Below are positions 10,751 to 20,903 of a stretch of 64,000 bases of DNA, piece after piece. Source of the stretch: Buddleja alternifolia (lineage: Eukaryota; Streptophyta; Magnoliopsida; Lamiales; Scrophulariaceae). Each line of letters opens with the position of its first letter. The first letter of the stretch is position 1. The notes beneath the pieces were generated by a model. That model searched no databases and was not told the DNA's origin. It saw nothing but the letters and a program-made list of their open reading frames with translations. The translations under genes and the position numbers were made by a program. The stretch covers positions 38,612,980 to 38,676,979 of the forward strand of contig CM033392.1 in the NCBI GenBank assembly GCA_019426215.1. Reading direction: 5' to 3'.

Positions 10751-13039
10751 ATGGAAGCCAACATTAGCACAATTAAGCATAAGTCCGTGAAGGAAAAGAT
10801 TAACAAAGATATGAATGATGAGCTTCTGTGTGGTGATGCAATTGAGGATGAAAAGAAGAAGAGGGAGGCAGTCAGCGGCGCCTCCACCAAGAGAGGTTGT
10901 GGTGGCGGTGGTGCAATTCCAGTGAAGAGTTGCCAGGCTGACAAGTGCTCATCTGATCTTAGCGATGCAAAGACTTATCATCGGCGACACAAAGTCTGCG
11001 AGCACCATGCCAAGGCTCAGATGGTGGTTGTGGCCGGAATACGACAGAGGTTTTGCCAGCAATGCAGCAGGTTTATGCATAATAATAATAATACTCTTAT
11101 CCATTTTTATTCAAAAGAAATACCAACATATTTTACTACTATTTTATGTGCTATGACATGGAGTTGATTTTGTTTCTTTCGGTATTGTGTTTGCTTCTAT
11201 TATGGCTTTCAGTATTTGATTTTCATATATACATGGCCCTATTTGATTTCGTGTATTTTATTCTCATACATACATGGCCTTATTTAATTTCGTGGTCATT
11301 AATTTATTAATTAGAATTTTATATTCCCTTTTTTAAGTTTATGATGAGTTAGTCCGTCCAGTTCATGACTGCCGCAGTTTTCTAATTATAAATATATATT
11401 TAATTTGAATCTTTCTATCCACTTTAATCTCTATAGACATAACTGCAATATTGGTCCATAAAGTAAGGTTTATTACAATTTTAATTTTGTTGTCTCCAAA
11501 GTTGCAAACGTAATCCCGTAAGATTTCATTTATTCTTTCGATAATTTTGGTCTCATCTATTAAGAAAACAAATGAAATTTCACAAGTGGAATACATGCAC
11601 CTTTAAAATTTAGGATAGATTGAATAAATTGCATAAGTGCTCTTGACTATTACAACCATAAACAGTAAACATTGATCAAAAATTGATTATATTTCTTCCA
11701 AATATTACATAATATGCAAATTAAATAATGGTGCAAGACATGTGGCCAGCTAAGGGATTTGGTCTAACTTTTTGCAATTGAGACTAGAAATGCAAAGACA
11801 TACGTCCTATAAGACATTTTTAAAATTTTAAAATAATAAGGTCAAAATTGCTATAAAGCCTATCACATGGTACTAATAATGCAATTTTTCCAATATGTCA
11901 TTTTCTTTAATTTGTAACTAGTGTTAACATGCTAACTAGTAGGATAGTCAATGCCAAAACCAAGTAGATTAACTATCTTCTCTCCGTCTCTGTCTCTGTC
12001 GTCTTCATTTATTTGTCATGTCCGCTAATATTTATCATTCTGCTATAGAAGCTGCTTTCAAAACCATGTCAACTACTATGCCTTAACCAAAAAGAAAAGA
12101 CAAAAAACAAAGGACTGAGAGAATACCTTTCTTTTCAACTATTTCGTCAGGTTTTAATGAGTAGCCATAGTGACTTGCTAACACTAGCTCATGTAAAAAT
12201 TTGAGGGGTATATACCATTTAATGCCGTTTCATATTGAAGTTGAAATAAAATTGAGGGTTAAATAATTTGTCTGGTTATCTCTGTCACCGAAATGTTTCA
12301 CTCTTGATTAGACTGAAGACAGGACATTCTCAACCTTGTCGATCATCATCAATGTGCACGAGCTTCACTCTATTTTAGTTGTCCAAGATTGATCCCAAAT
12401 CATGCTTAATCTGGCGATCTACCTCAAGATCGACTTCTTGATGCTAGTAGAATCGAACTGTTAGAATCGGTTAAGGTTTAAAGATTAAGATACATTGTTG
12501 CTGTCAGTTATAGATTCTAGTTAGACAATGTGGCTCAGTCCTTAGATACTCCAATGTCAATGAAACTAATTCATGCTACATCTTTATACGGACGGAGCCA
12601 CTATTTAGTTCGGGGAGGCAAAATACCAAAGAAAAGGGGCAAATCTTGATAGTTTTAGACTTTGGTGGCGAAGTTTTGAATAAAAAAATTGGTAGGGCAA
12701 AAGTTTCTTTCCCTAAGTTGAGGGGCCGCCACCACCAGTCCCCCCGGTCTCCGTCCTAGTTCAAAACCAGAGCTTAGCTACTATCCTACATCGTATAGTT
12801 TGTTTGGAGCAACTCCTTTATTATTACCTTTGTTACATACATTCTGATCCTATTAGTATGACTAGTGATGCAGATTTCACGAGGTTTCAGAATTCGATGA
12901 ATCGAAAAGAAGTTGCCGAAGGAGGTTGGCAGGTCACAATGAAAGGAGGAGAAAGAATCCGATGGATAATACTCAAGCAGAAGGCTCAAGCAGCCGAGTT
13001 AAGGGCAACGGTCAGTTAAAAGATATTGTTTGCGGATAA
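10751..13039 (+). CDS. SPL: SBP-box transcription factor, SPL3/4/5 type (two exons)
   Basis: Exons 10751-11070 and 12874-13039 join to 161 codons plus stop. The SBP domain spans about residues 60-134: zinc site one is C61-C66 with C83 and H86 (CQADKC ... CEHH), site two starts at C102QQCSR, H109 and C121, and the bipartite nuclear signal is [17 protein letters not shown] (118-134). The intron falls right after CQQCSR, the position conserved in SBP-box genes, with GT donor at 11071 and AG acceptor before 12874. Short length, an acidic N-terminus and a miR156 site in the 3' UTR fit the SPL3/4/5 clade (SBP1/SBP2, CNR-like), which binds GTAC motifs to promote phase change and flowering in the nucleus. 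The reading frame stays open upstream to 10571, but the CT-rich leader and family length favour the ATG at 10751. All zinc ligands are present; it looks intact. Confidence 0.93.
11071..12873 (+). other. SPL intron (1,803 bp)
   Basis: GT-AG intron with donor GCAG/GTTTATG and acceptor GATGCAG. Large for this clade; AT-rich, with no coding signal. It holds a possible small inverted-repeat element at 12590-12756. Confidence 0.85.
12590..12756. repeat. possible small inverted-repeat element in SPL intron
   Basis: The 167-bp segment begins GGACGGAG and ends CTCCGTCC, an 8-bp perfect terminal inverted repeat, and is more GC-rich than the surrounding intron. No clear target duplication. Could be a MITE or other short dispersed repeat. 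Confidence 0.35.
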
Positions 13040-13134
13040 GTTGACGATGGGAGAAGAGTTCAAATGGGCGTCCAAGAAAATGCAAACTACAAGCACTTCA
13101 ATGTCACATAAGGATCATATGACATATATGTTAC

Positions 13135-13154
13135 ATGCTCCCTCTCTTCTGTCA
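13135..13154 (+). promoter_or_regulatory. miR156 target site in SPL 3' UTR
   Basis: ATGCTCCCTCTCTTCTGTCA lies 95 bp after the SPL stop. It matches the perfect complement of miR156 at 18 of 20 positions; mismatches face miRNA positions 20 and 14, leaving the seed and the cleavage site between positions 10 and 11 fully paired. SPL3/4/5 genes carry their miR156 site in the 3' UTR, so sequence and position agree. Confidence 0.9.
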
Positions 13155-13365
13155 TCTCCAATATGCCAACTCTATTTAGTTAATTAGTAGTTTTGCCATA
13201 TCGAGCATTTTTATCACTCCAACGATTATTGACTTTGATTTCAATTCTAGTCATTTTAAATATATGTTGCAAATAAGCCACCTCTTAATTGGCAAACTCT
13301 ATTCGTTATGTCTTTCATAAAAATATTAGGATTATCGGTGCCTAGCTAGTTTATCATGATGCTTT
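13155..13365 (+). other. SPL 3' UTR remainder and downstream flank
   Basis: 211 bp between the miR156 site and copia element E, AT-rich, without a textbook AATAAA. The transcript end may lie here or inside the E LTR. Confidence 0.4.
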
Positions 13366-13506
13366 TGGTTATTTTATGTAAAACCCATTAGTAACTTGTA
13401 TTGATATAAAACATATATATATAGAGGTATAAGAATATAAGAGACCCTAACCTACCAAACAAGGTAACAAGATACACAAAAGACATGGGAACTAATATAT
13501 TTAACA
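13366..13506 (-). repeat. 3' LTR of E
   Basis: Ends TATTTAACA at 13506 and is followed at 13507-13517 by CTCCCTTGCAG, a purine-rich tract when read on the minus strand. Pairs with 44406-44542. Confidence 0.8.
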
Positions 13507-13888
13507 CTCCCTTGCAGTCAAATACTACTACAGAAATGAATTACAGCGGTTTTTTTTGGCCAATTACAGCGGTTTTAACCGCTGTAATAGGTACCGCTGT
13601 AATTGGTTCAGGCCAATTACAGTGGTTAAAAACCGCTGTAATAGATAACTATTACAGCGGTTATTTTTATAACCGCTGTAATAGGTATACCCTATTATAG
13701 CGGTTATACAAATAACCGCTATTAAAAAATATATATATATATATATTTTTGCGGGGCCTATTACAGCGATTTTGGAAAAAACCGCTGTAATAGTGTAATG
13801 ATACAGCGGTTTTGACCGTGTTGGAATGATATGAAATTCGCACGGTCATAACGAAACGGCATTCCGAACAAAACGCAAGGCTCTCGTG

Positions 13889-14003
13889 ATTTTAGCCATT
13901 TGAGATCGTTTAAGGCCTCAAATTTGCGTTTTATTACGAAAATACCCTATTTTCGTAATAAAACGCAAATTTGAGGCCTTAAACGATCTCAAATGGCTAA
14001 AAT
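13889..14003. repeat. perfect 56-bp-arm palindrome
   Basis: Left arm 13889-13944, 3-nt spacer 13945-13947, right arm 13948-14003; I checked every base pair and found no mismatch. Outside it, inverted similarity continues imperfectly from about 13800 to 14095 (shared blocks such as CCGTTTCG and CGAATTTC), giving an arm of roughly 140 bp in total. Confidence 0.95.
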
Positions 14004-14120
14004 TCCGAGATCGCATGACTATGTCATGCCTTTTGTTTAGAATACCGTTTCGCTATGACTATACGAATTTCGAATCATTTCAATACCGCAAAATTTCAAC
14101 CGAGAAATATTTTCGTAAAT

Positions 14121-14450
14121 ACACAAATATACATACACCCATCCACACATACACAAATATACATACACCCATCCACACATACACAAATATACATACACCC
14201 ATGAACATATACACAAATATACATACACGCATGAACATATACCCAAATATACATACACCCATCCACATATACACAAATATACATACACCCATCAACATAT
14301 ACGCAATATACACAAATCCATCCACATATACACAAATATACATACACCCGCACATACACAAATATACACATATACACAAAATAAATACACCCACACATAC
14401 ACAAATATGCATACACCCACACATATACACATATACAAATATACATATAT
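14121..14450. repeat. 30-bp minisatellite ACACAAATATACATACACCC...
   Basis: Six successive 30-bp units from 14121 to 14300 (each starting ACACAAATATACATACACCC or close, then a variable 10 bp such as ATCCACACAT or ATGAACATAT), then shorter degenerate units to about 14450. The long frames seen on both strands here come only from stop-free repetition. Confidence 0.92.
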
Positions 14451-14780
14451 ATATAGAGTGGGAGAGAGAAGCGGGAAGATAAAAATATTTCAAATTTTTT
14501 CGTACATGGGCTATTACAGCGATTTTTTTAAAAACCCCTGTAATAGGTTTAAATTTTTATTTTTTTTAGCTGCCTTTTACAGCGGTTCAGTAGTGAACCG
14601 CTGTAATAGGCCTGGCACCTATTACAGCGGTTCATGAATGAACCGCTGTAATAGGTGCCACGTATTACCTATTACAGCGGTTCATGAAAGAACCGCTGTA
14701 ATAGTCCCCTCCGTTCAGCGGTTTTTTGAAAAACCGCTGTAATTGGGGCGCTGTAATAAGCTCTTTTTGTAGTAGTGAAA

Positions 14781-15712
14781 ACGGGAGGACCGCCAACGTC
14801 GAGACTGGTTTGAAAATCAGAAAAAAAGTGTCGAGTGCAGGCCTTTGGTGAAAATATTAGCAAATTGGTGAACAGAGCAAACATGTAACACACGAACTTC
14901 ACTGAGGGCAACTTTTTCTCGTACAAAATGAATGTCAATTTCAATATGCTTAGTACGTTGGTGTTGTACGGGGGTTTGAGACATGTATATGGAACTGATG
15001 TTATCATAGAAAACAATAGTGGAGCGAGATAGAGGACAATGAAGCTCAATGAGAAGATTCTAGAGCCAAGAGGATTCTGCAACGGCATTAGCCACTCCAC
15101 GGTATTCCGCTTCGGAAGTAGAACGAGATACGGCATGTTGTCATTTGGAGGACCAAGAGATGAGATTATCGTCTAAGAAAACGCAATAACCAGAGGTGGA
15201 ACGGCGAGTATCCGGACAACCAGCCCAATCCGCATCCGAGTAGGTGAAAAGATGTGTGGTAGAAGAAGGACGAAGGTGAAGGCCATGAACGATAGTTCTT
15301 TTAAGATAGCGAAGAATGTGTTTAAGAGCATGCATATGTGGTTCCCGGGAATCGTGCACAAAGAGACAAACTTGTTGGACAACGGATGCAAAGTCCCGGC
15401 GATTGATAGTGAGATACTGGAGAGCGCCAGCTGAGCTACGATAAGGAGTGGCATCGGGAACGGGAGTGCCAGAAGCGGAAAGTTTGACTCGAGTGTCCAC
15501 AGGAGTGGAGGACAAATTACAAGCTGATAGGTTCACGCGCACTAAGATGTCACTTGCAAACTTGGACTGGGAAAGAAAAAAGACCGGAGGAGGAGCCAGT
15601 GGCAGAGATACCAAGAAATTAGTGTAGTGAGCCGAGATCAGTCATAGCAAATTCAGAGGAGAGCAGACGAGTAAGTCGAGTGAGGAGGGAGAAGAGGAAG
15701 CAGTTAAGATAA
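14781..15712 (-). pseudogene. copia RT C-terminus and RNase H (E, 3' half)
   Basis: Frame 15141-15614 includes KFASDILVRVNLSACN, DATPYRSSAGALQYLTI, HALKHILRYLKRTI and YSDADWAGCPDTRRSTSGYC, the copia RT end and RNase H start. The remainder of RNase H, with a FTKGL-type end, runs to about 14790 in a shifted frame. At the 5' end it is cut at 15713 by LTR A1, shortly after the YVDD region. Confidence 0.85.
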
Positions 15713-17026
15713 TGTTGTGATTCGCTCTAGTGGATAAAAATTTAATCTGAATCACTCCAGAAATCGAATCCGAGGTTTCGTGATATTAATTCGCAACAAA
15801 AGAAATTATGAAAGAGGATTATCAAATTACCTCTTGACGACAAAAATTGAATAATCAGCAGTAGCCCCAGACTCCTACCTCTAGAATATCACACAGAAGA
15901 AAAATATCCAAGAAAGCTCCGATCTTTTTTCCCAGCAACAGTGACGGCGGCGGCTAGTTGGAGAGAGGGAGGGAATTTTTATCTTTTCTTTTACTGTAGG
16001 TTTCTTTGACTCAAAGTCAAATTTAGAATTATAACTTGTGTATAATTCTGACACTGACTAACAACTTATACAAAGATAACAAAACCCCTATTCTAGTAAG
16101 TGAGGGGCGGCCGCTAGGCCTTATAGGAATGGACTTCCGGACTTTGTTCCATCTTAGCCCATGTGTAATTAATTAAATCCAAATCCAATCCAATTGACTT
16201 TTAATTGATTACTTTAATCCAATTAATATAACTCAACTTATAAATTAATTTCCAATTAATTTAATTAATAGATTAAATGATTTAATTTATTTATTTAATC
16301 TTAAATATCTTTAATTAAATCATGAAATTCAATTTGTTATTCATTCACATCTAATGAGAATTTTGCCAAAATATCCTTAGCATAGAAAATCATTTCTTTT
16401 CTTCACATAGCTCGACTCTCTAGGCTCGATTCAATTAGAAATGAAAGGATACCAAAGGATAAGATTGTCACATAGCCAGGACCGTGGAATTAAATTGTAG
16501 CCCAATTGAATACGAGATGAATATGTTGTCATGAATCTTGATTAAGATTACCAAATGCATATAAACTCTTCACCGACGTGACCCGATCAAGTAAGAGTCA
16601 TGGTACGTCAAATTCATATAACGTTAAACTCATATAACTTGATGATGTACACAGTAATCATAATAATGTGAAATTACCAAACTACCCTCAGTGTCTGTCA
16701 CTAGTTAGTTTATATGCTTTGGCCAAAGACTTTGCAATTTCAATTACTTATGATCGTACAGGTCACATACTCGTTTACTATGGAGACGGTGAATTCCATG
16801 TTGGCAGTCATCTTACAATGTCGAATACACCATGTGAATCATACTTCGAGGTCAACCTACCTATCAGGCGAGATGGGTCTAACTACTCTGGTAACATATC
16901 CAATACTACAAGCACATTGTAAATAACTCCTCAGGTCTAAATATCACATATACTATCGCAATATTAATCCCAATCATTGATTGTCAAAGAGTAAATACCC
17001 ATTTGAATGGATTAATGCAAGTCGAG
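15713..17026 (-). mobile_element. copia LTR A1 (truncated)
   Basis: Starts TGTTGTGATTCGCTC like A2 (51413) and is collinear with it until about 17026, where a second copy starts. It lacks the terminal CCTAACA end. It contains part of the conserved LTR domain (stem near 16970-17012). Confidence 0.75.
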
Positions 17027-18065
17027 TGTTGTGATTGGGTCTAGCGGATAAAATTTTAATCCGAATCACACTCGAGAATCCAATCCGGGGATATTCATGA
17101 TATTAAGCATATAGATCAATTGACAAGAGTAATCGAATTACCTTTTTCGTCTATTGAATCTCGAATTATCAGTAGCAGCCCCAGACTCCTGCCTCTAGAT
17201 AATCACGCGAAAGAAAAATTCTCTGAGAAAAGCTCGATCTCCTCCTCGACAACAATTACAGGCGGCTAGATGGATGGAGAAAGAGGGATTTTTCTTTCCT
17301 AATGCTCTAGGTTTATTTTGGCTCAGTGTCAGATTCTAAAACAATGACTTGTGTTCTAGGTTTATCACGAGATAGTTTATATGCTTTGGCCAAAGAGTTA
17401 TAAATTTAATTACTTACAATCATATAGGTCACATACTTGTATACTGTCGCGACAGAGAATCCCGTTTTGGCAAGTTATCTTATAACATTGAATGCACTAT
17501 TAGATCGTACTTCGAGGTCAACCCCACCTACCAGGTGATACGTGTCTAACTACTCTGATAACATATCCAATACTACAAGCATATTATAAATGACTCCTCA
17601 GGTCTAAAGTTCACACATACTATCGCAATCGTAATCCCGATCATTGACTGTCAAAGAGTAAATACCTATGTGATCATATTAATACGAGTCGAGTTCAAAT
17701 ATGTTAATTCCATTCATCATATTCGTGACACCAGCTCCCACTATCTAATCAGTGTACGACTGGCACTTCCTTGTCAAAGAAGGTGTCATATGAGTTGAAT
17801 ATTAATGCCCAATTAATATTCGTAAACTTACGAACTCCCAGTTTCAGAGATTTAGTACTGGACTGTTCCAGTGCCTCCTCTTGTCCATAAGAGGTGGAAA
17901 GTCTATCTTGAAGTCTCTTGGACTAATTTGTTCAATACAGTTAAATGCCATTAGATTTATATGAACAAAATCAAAACCTTTATTCATCAAACGTTTTGTA
18001 CAAATAACTTATCTAAGCCCTACTCAATCTAATTCCTCATAGGTATTGAGGTCATACACCTAACA
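17027..18065 (-). mobile_element. copia LTR A2' with internal deletion
   Basis: Starts TGTTGTGATTGGG and ends CACCTAACA. Compared with A2 (51413-53108) it lacks about 650 bp: the junction near 17350-17370 joins sequence matching about 51750 to sequence matching about 52410. Its right neighbour is the same 48-bp D-LTR piece that follows A2. Confidence 0.75.
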
Positions 18066-18113
18066 GCTGTACATGGACGGGATGATGCGATATCGAATTC
18101 GGGATGCTGAGGT
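18066..18113 (-). repeat. 48-bp D-LTR fragment between A2' and SIRE-like LTR
   Basis: Collinear with 53109-53156, also 48 bp, and also lying exactly between an A-family LTR end (CCTAACA) and a SIRE-like LTR start. Shared words: TACATGGACGGGATG and TTCGGGATG. Confidence 0.85.
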
Positions 18114-18686
18114 TATTGGTCCCAAGAGGCATACCAAAGGATCTAGAAGGGGGGGGGGGGTTGAATAGACCCTGAAGTCCTTTTCGACTTCAAAAGGTTT
18201 CGTATTCAAATGACTTTGGACGCTTGAAATGTAGACACTTGACTAAGAGTTTAATTGAATATGTAGGCGCTTTGGCTGAGCATCAACTGAAGACAGTTTT
18301 GATAAAGTTAACTTAGACTCGAGATCTGAATACTATAACCAAATAGGTTTAAGTGATCCGTTCTTTAATCAAGGTTAGCATAGTGGAATGATTTTATAAG
18401 TCTTCTCTTTGAAAATGCTTAGCGTCACAAAGTTTTTCCTTAGCTGTTTATCTTTAAATCGTTTTGAACGCTTAGAGAGCTTAGCGTTCTCTTTTTGCAA
18501 ATATTGTTGCTTAACTGTTTTAAAGCCTTTTTAAAGATATGATATGCAAATGTAAAGTAAAGCAATAAATCAATAAGTGACACAAGATATTTGTAAGGTT
18601 CACTGGGTGGTGTAATCCCAGCTACGTCCTTCTTCTCCTTTGCACTCGGAGGCAATCCACTAAATTGATTCTCGATGAGTCACACA
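18114..18686 (-). repeat. SIRE-like LTR fragment (B subfamily)
   Basis: 573 bp starting TATTGGTCCCAAGAGGC and collinear with the B LTRs up to GAGTCACACA, then abruptly joined to the env-like coding region of C. Its sequence is closer to the B LTRs (for example GAGGCAATCCACTAAATTG) than to the C 5' LTR, so it may not be C's own LTR. It includes an 11-base G run at about 18150. Confidence 0.75.
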
Positions 18687-20903
18687 CGAAGTCCATCAAG
18701 AAAGGGATTAGTGCTTGAGCTAACACATGATCCACTGGCTTAATAAGAGATAGAACTTGGGCCACGCGGATGTTCTGTTCACTTATAAAGACGGGTAAAA
18801 TATTATCGCCTCTGAACTCATTAAAATTGAAGTGTTGATTGAAGGTGATGTTCAGTGACTGTGCATTTTCAAGGATTGCATGCCTGTCTGTGTGAAATTC
18901 TGCATGCTCAAAAGGGAGTCGCTTCACTTGACCTTGGGAGGACATCTCTTTGCTCGTAGATGCATCCTCATTCAAATTAAGTTGGATAGCTGAACAAAAT
19001 TTTGATTCGGATGAAATATATAGTGTCCTCTTTGATTGATCTGATAAAGTTGATTGCGAATGTAGCGCTCCACACTTTGTTTGTAGTGTGGTAGATCACT
19101 AACATTTCCAACAAAATACTTGCACCGCTCGAGCAAGAATACGAAAAATCCTCGATGCCTGTATTCAACTCCAAAATTAAAAAGAAATGGATATCAGACC
19201 AGTTCTTCTAGTGAATAAAAATGTAGCACAAATTCTTCAACCCATCTAGCGGTATCTAGCATCCATCGCTTGCTTAGCTTAGCCGCTCTGTCTTTGTGTT
19301 TTCTGGCAGTGAGATACTTCTCAAACCTATCAAGCTTGCTCTCAAAATCATATGCCCATACTCTAGCGAGATACTCACAGGCTTCATCTTCTATCTAAGA
19401 ATTAATGGGATTCGGATGCTCAACGACAATAGGTCCTTTTCCCTTCCACAATTTAAGGGGTCTTGAAGATTCAACATTCATGGGGGAGTGAATGACCTTC
19501 GGCTTTAGACGATTACCCAATCTTGTTTAGCATTTCCTCATCGGGGTATCGGAGCCAACCGGCGATATTTGAATTTTTTAAAACGATCTTGTTCTGGCGA
19601 GGAGGATAAAGTGCTTCGTCTGGTTTGCCAAAATGATTCGAACGTGCAGCGTCAAAGTCAGACAAGTTGACCGCTAGACATCGAATATAATCCAAACACG
19701 ACCTCAGACGCTTTTTAGTGTGCAGACCAAGATCATCTAGCTTCTCAAAGATTTCAAACTTCTGGAGGTCAGAAAGACGAGGATCGTGGAGAGTGTTTTG
19801 AAATATCTTCTCCATGCCGATCGTCTAAGATGTGTGATGTTCTCTCTCGGCATAATAAAGTTTTTCATCGGGATTATAACCTCTAGGAAAGAAATCGATC
19901 ACATGGGGAGGAGGCCCCGATTAACATAGGAACAATGACAATCACTTCTGTTGAAGCAATTTCAGACAGGATAGCAGGGGCCACTTCTATCGAGCGCTCA
20001 GCATCAACAGTCGCTTCCTGGGCTGGAAGAATTTCAGCGTCTGAAAGGACTTGTTCTATTTCTTTGGCGATATCCACAACGGTTGCCATATCTACGTCCA
20101 ACACAATATTGACCATAGGAGGGGTTGCCTTAGCGACAGTTGAAACTTCAGATTCCGTCGCAAATGGAGCTGAAGCAAGCAAGCATTTGGTAAAGAAAAG
20201 ATTTTTACTTAGTAGGAATTAAGGAATAAAGAGAAAAGTGCTTACCCTGGACTTTCATGAACCTCAGTCGCATGAGCGTCAGGAACAGATGGTTCCTGTG
20301 CCTCAGACTCCATAGAAACATCATCGTCAAGATTGATGAGAGTGGTTAGAGGAGTAGCATGAATAACAATGTTGCATTCCTTTAAAGTATTAAGAACATA
20401 TTGAATCGTTGCTTCACTTTGAGCTGAAAATTTATCCTAGCGTTAGAAGAAAAATAACTAACAAGGAAAGGATAATGTACTTTGCAAATGTACAAGTACT
20501 TACCCTGATCGCTAGCAAAATCCTGTGAAAGAGGATTAGATTTAGGATCTGGAATAGGTTCAGGAGGAGCGGCAGCACTCGCTGGTTCTTCAAGTGCTGG
20601 CTCAGGCTCAGTTGGAGCGCTTGTCGATTCCATTTGAGTAGGGAGCTGCGTGCGTTTACGAATGAGCGGCACTTCTTCTTCTTCTTATTCTTATTCTTCT
20701 TCCTCAACTTTGGGAATAAAGACAAAATCTAAAGGAGGAGAAGGGGATTTTGGAGGAGGAGAGGGAGAAGGGGATTTTGGAGGAGGAGAGGGAGAAGGAG
20801 ATTTCTTTCTTGGCTTTTTCTTCTTCTTCTGCTTCTTCACTGGCTTGAATGGCTCAGCGTCCTTCTTAGCAACCCTCCTTGGACTTTGAAGACTTTCCGA
20901 CAT
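18687..20903 (-). pseudogene. env-like extra frame of SIRE-like copia element C
   Basis: Downstream of pol, after an 890-bp spacer, lies a further decayed coding region, the layout of SIRE/Maximus copia elements that carry an additional env-like frame. It opens with MSESLQSPRRVAKKDAEPF and a Lys-rich stretch, then Pro-Ser repeats (PSPSPPPKSP twice), a Glu run with two GAA-to-TAA stops (about 20680-20693), a Pro/Ala/Glu-rich segment, and a longer less biased part including LSDLQKFEIFEKLDDLGLH and FGKPDEALYPPRQNKIVL (19513-19815). Frames shift several times, and two GT-AG intervals (20503-20424 and 20245-20170) look like introns. I see no clear transmembrane segment, so envelope function is not supported. 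It ends by fusion to an LTR fragment at 18686. Confidence 0.65.

Larger units (their letters stand above)
13523..14777. mobile_element. non-autonomous CACTA-like element with hairpin core
   Basis: 1,255 bp with termini TACTACTACAGAAA and (reverse complement) CACTACTACAAAAA, flanked by aaa on both sides (13520-13522, 14778-14780), a 3-bp duplication as expected for CACTA transposons. Subterminal regions (13540-13800 and 14510-14760) are packed with inverted pairs of CTATTACAGCGGT and ACCGCTGTAATAG. The middle holds a perfect 115-bp palindrome and a 30-bp minisatellite. No transposase frame. It is inserted next to the polypurine tract of E. The fragment at 7852-8246 is a second family member. 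Confidence 0.75.

Noticed and set aside
14121..14300. Regular 30-bp units resembling a CRISPR array
   Set aside because: Eukaryotic context, contiguous minisatellite units with only a 10-bp variable half, no spacers.
14015..14493. Three overlapping frames of 116-155 codons on both strands
   Set aside because: They consist of minisatellite translation (Thr/His/Ile or Tyr/Val/Cys repeats); no gene.
18146..18164. Long G run as a quadruplex site
   Set aside because: A single homopolymer run varying among SIRE-like LTR copies; no four spaced tracts.
20650..20889. Gly/Glu/Ser-rich plus-strand frame
   Set aside because: Antisense shadow of the Pro/Lys-rich env-like segment.
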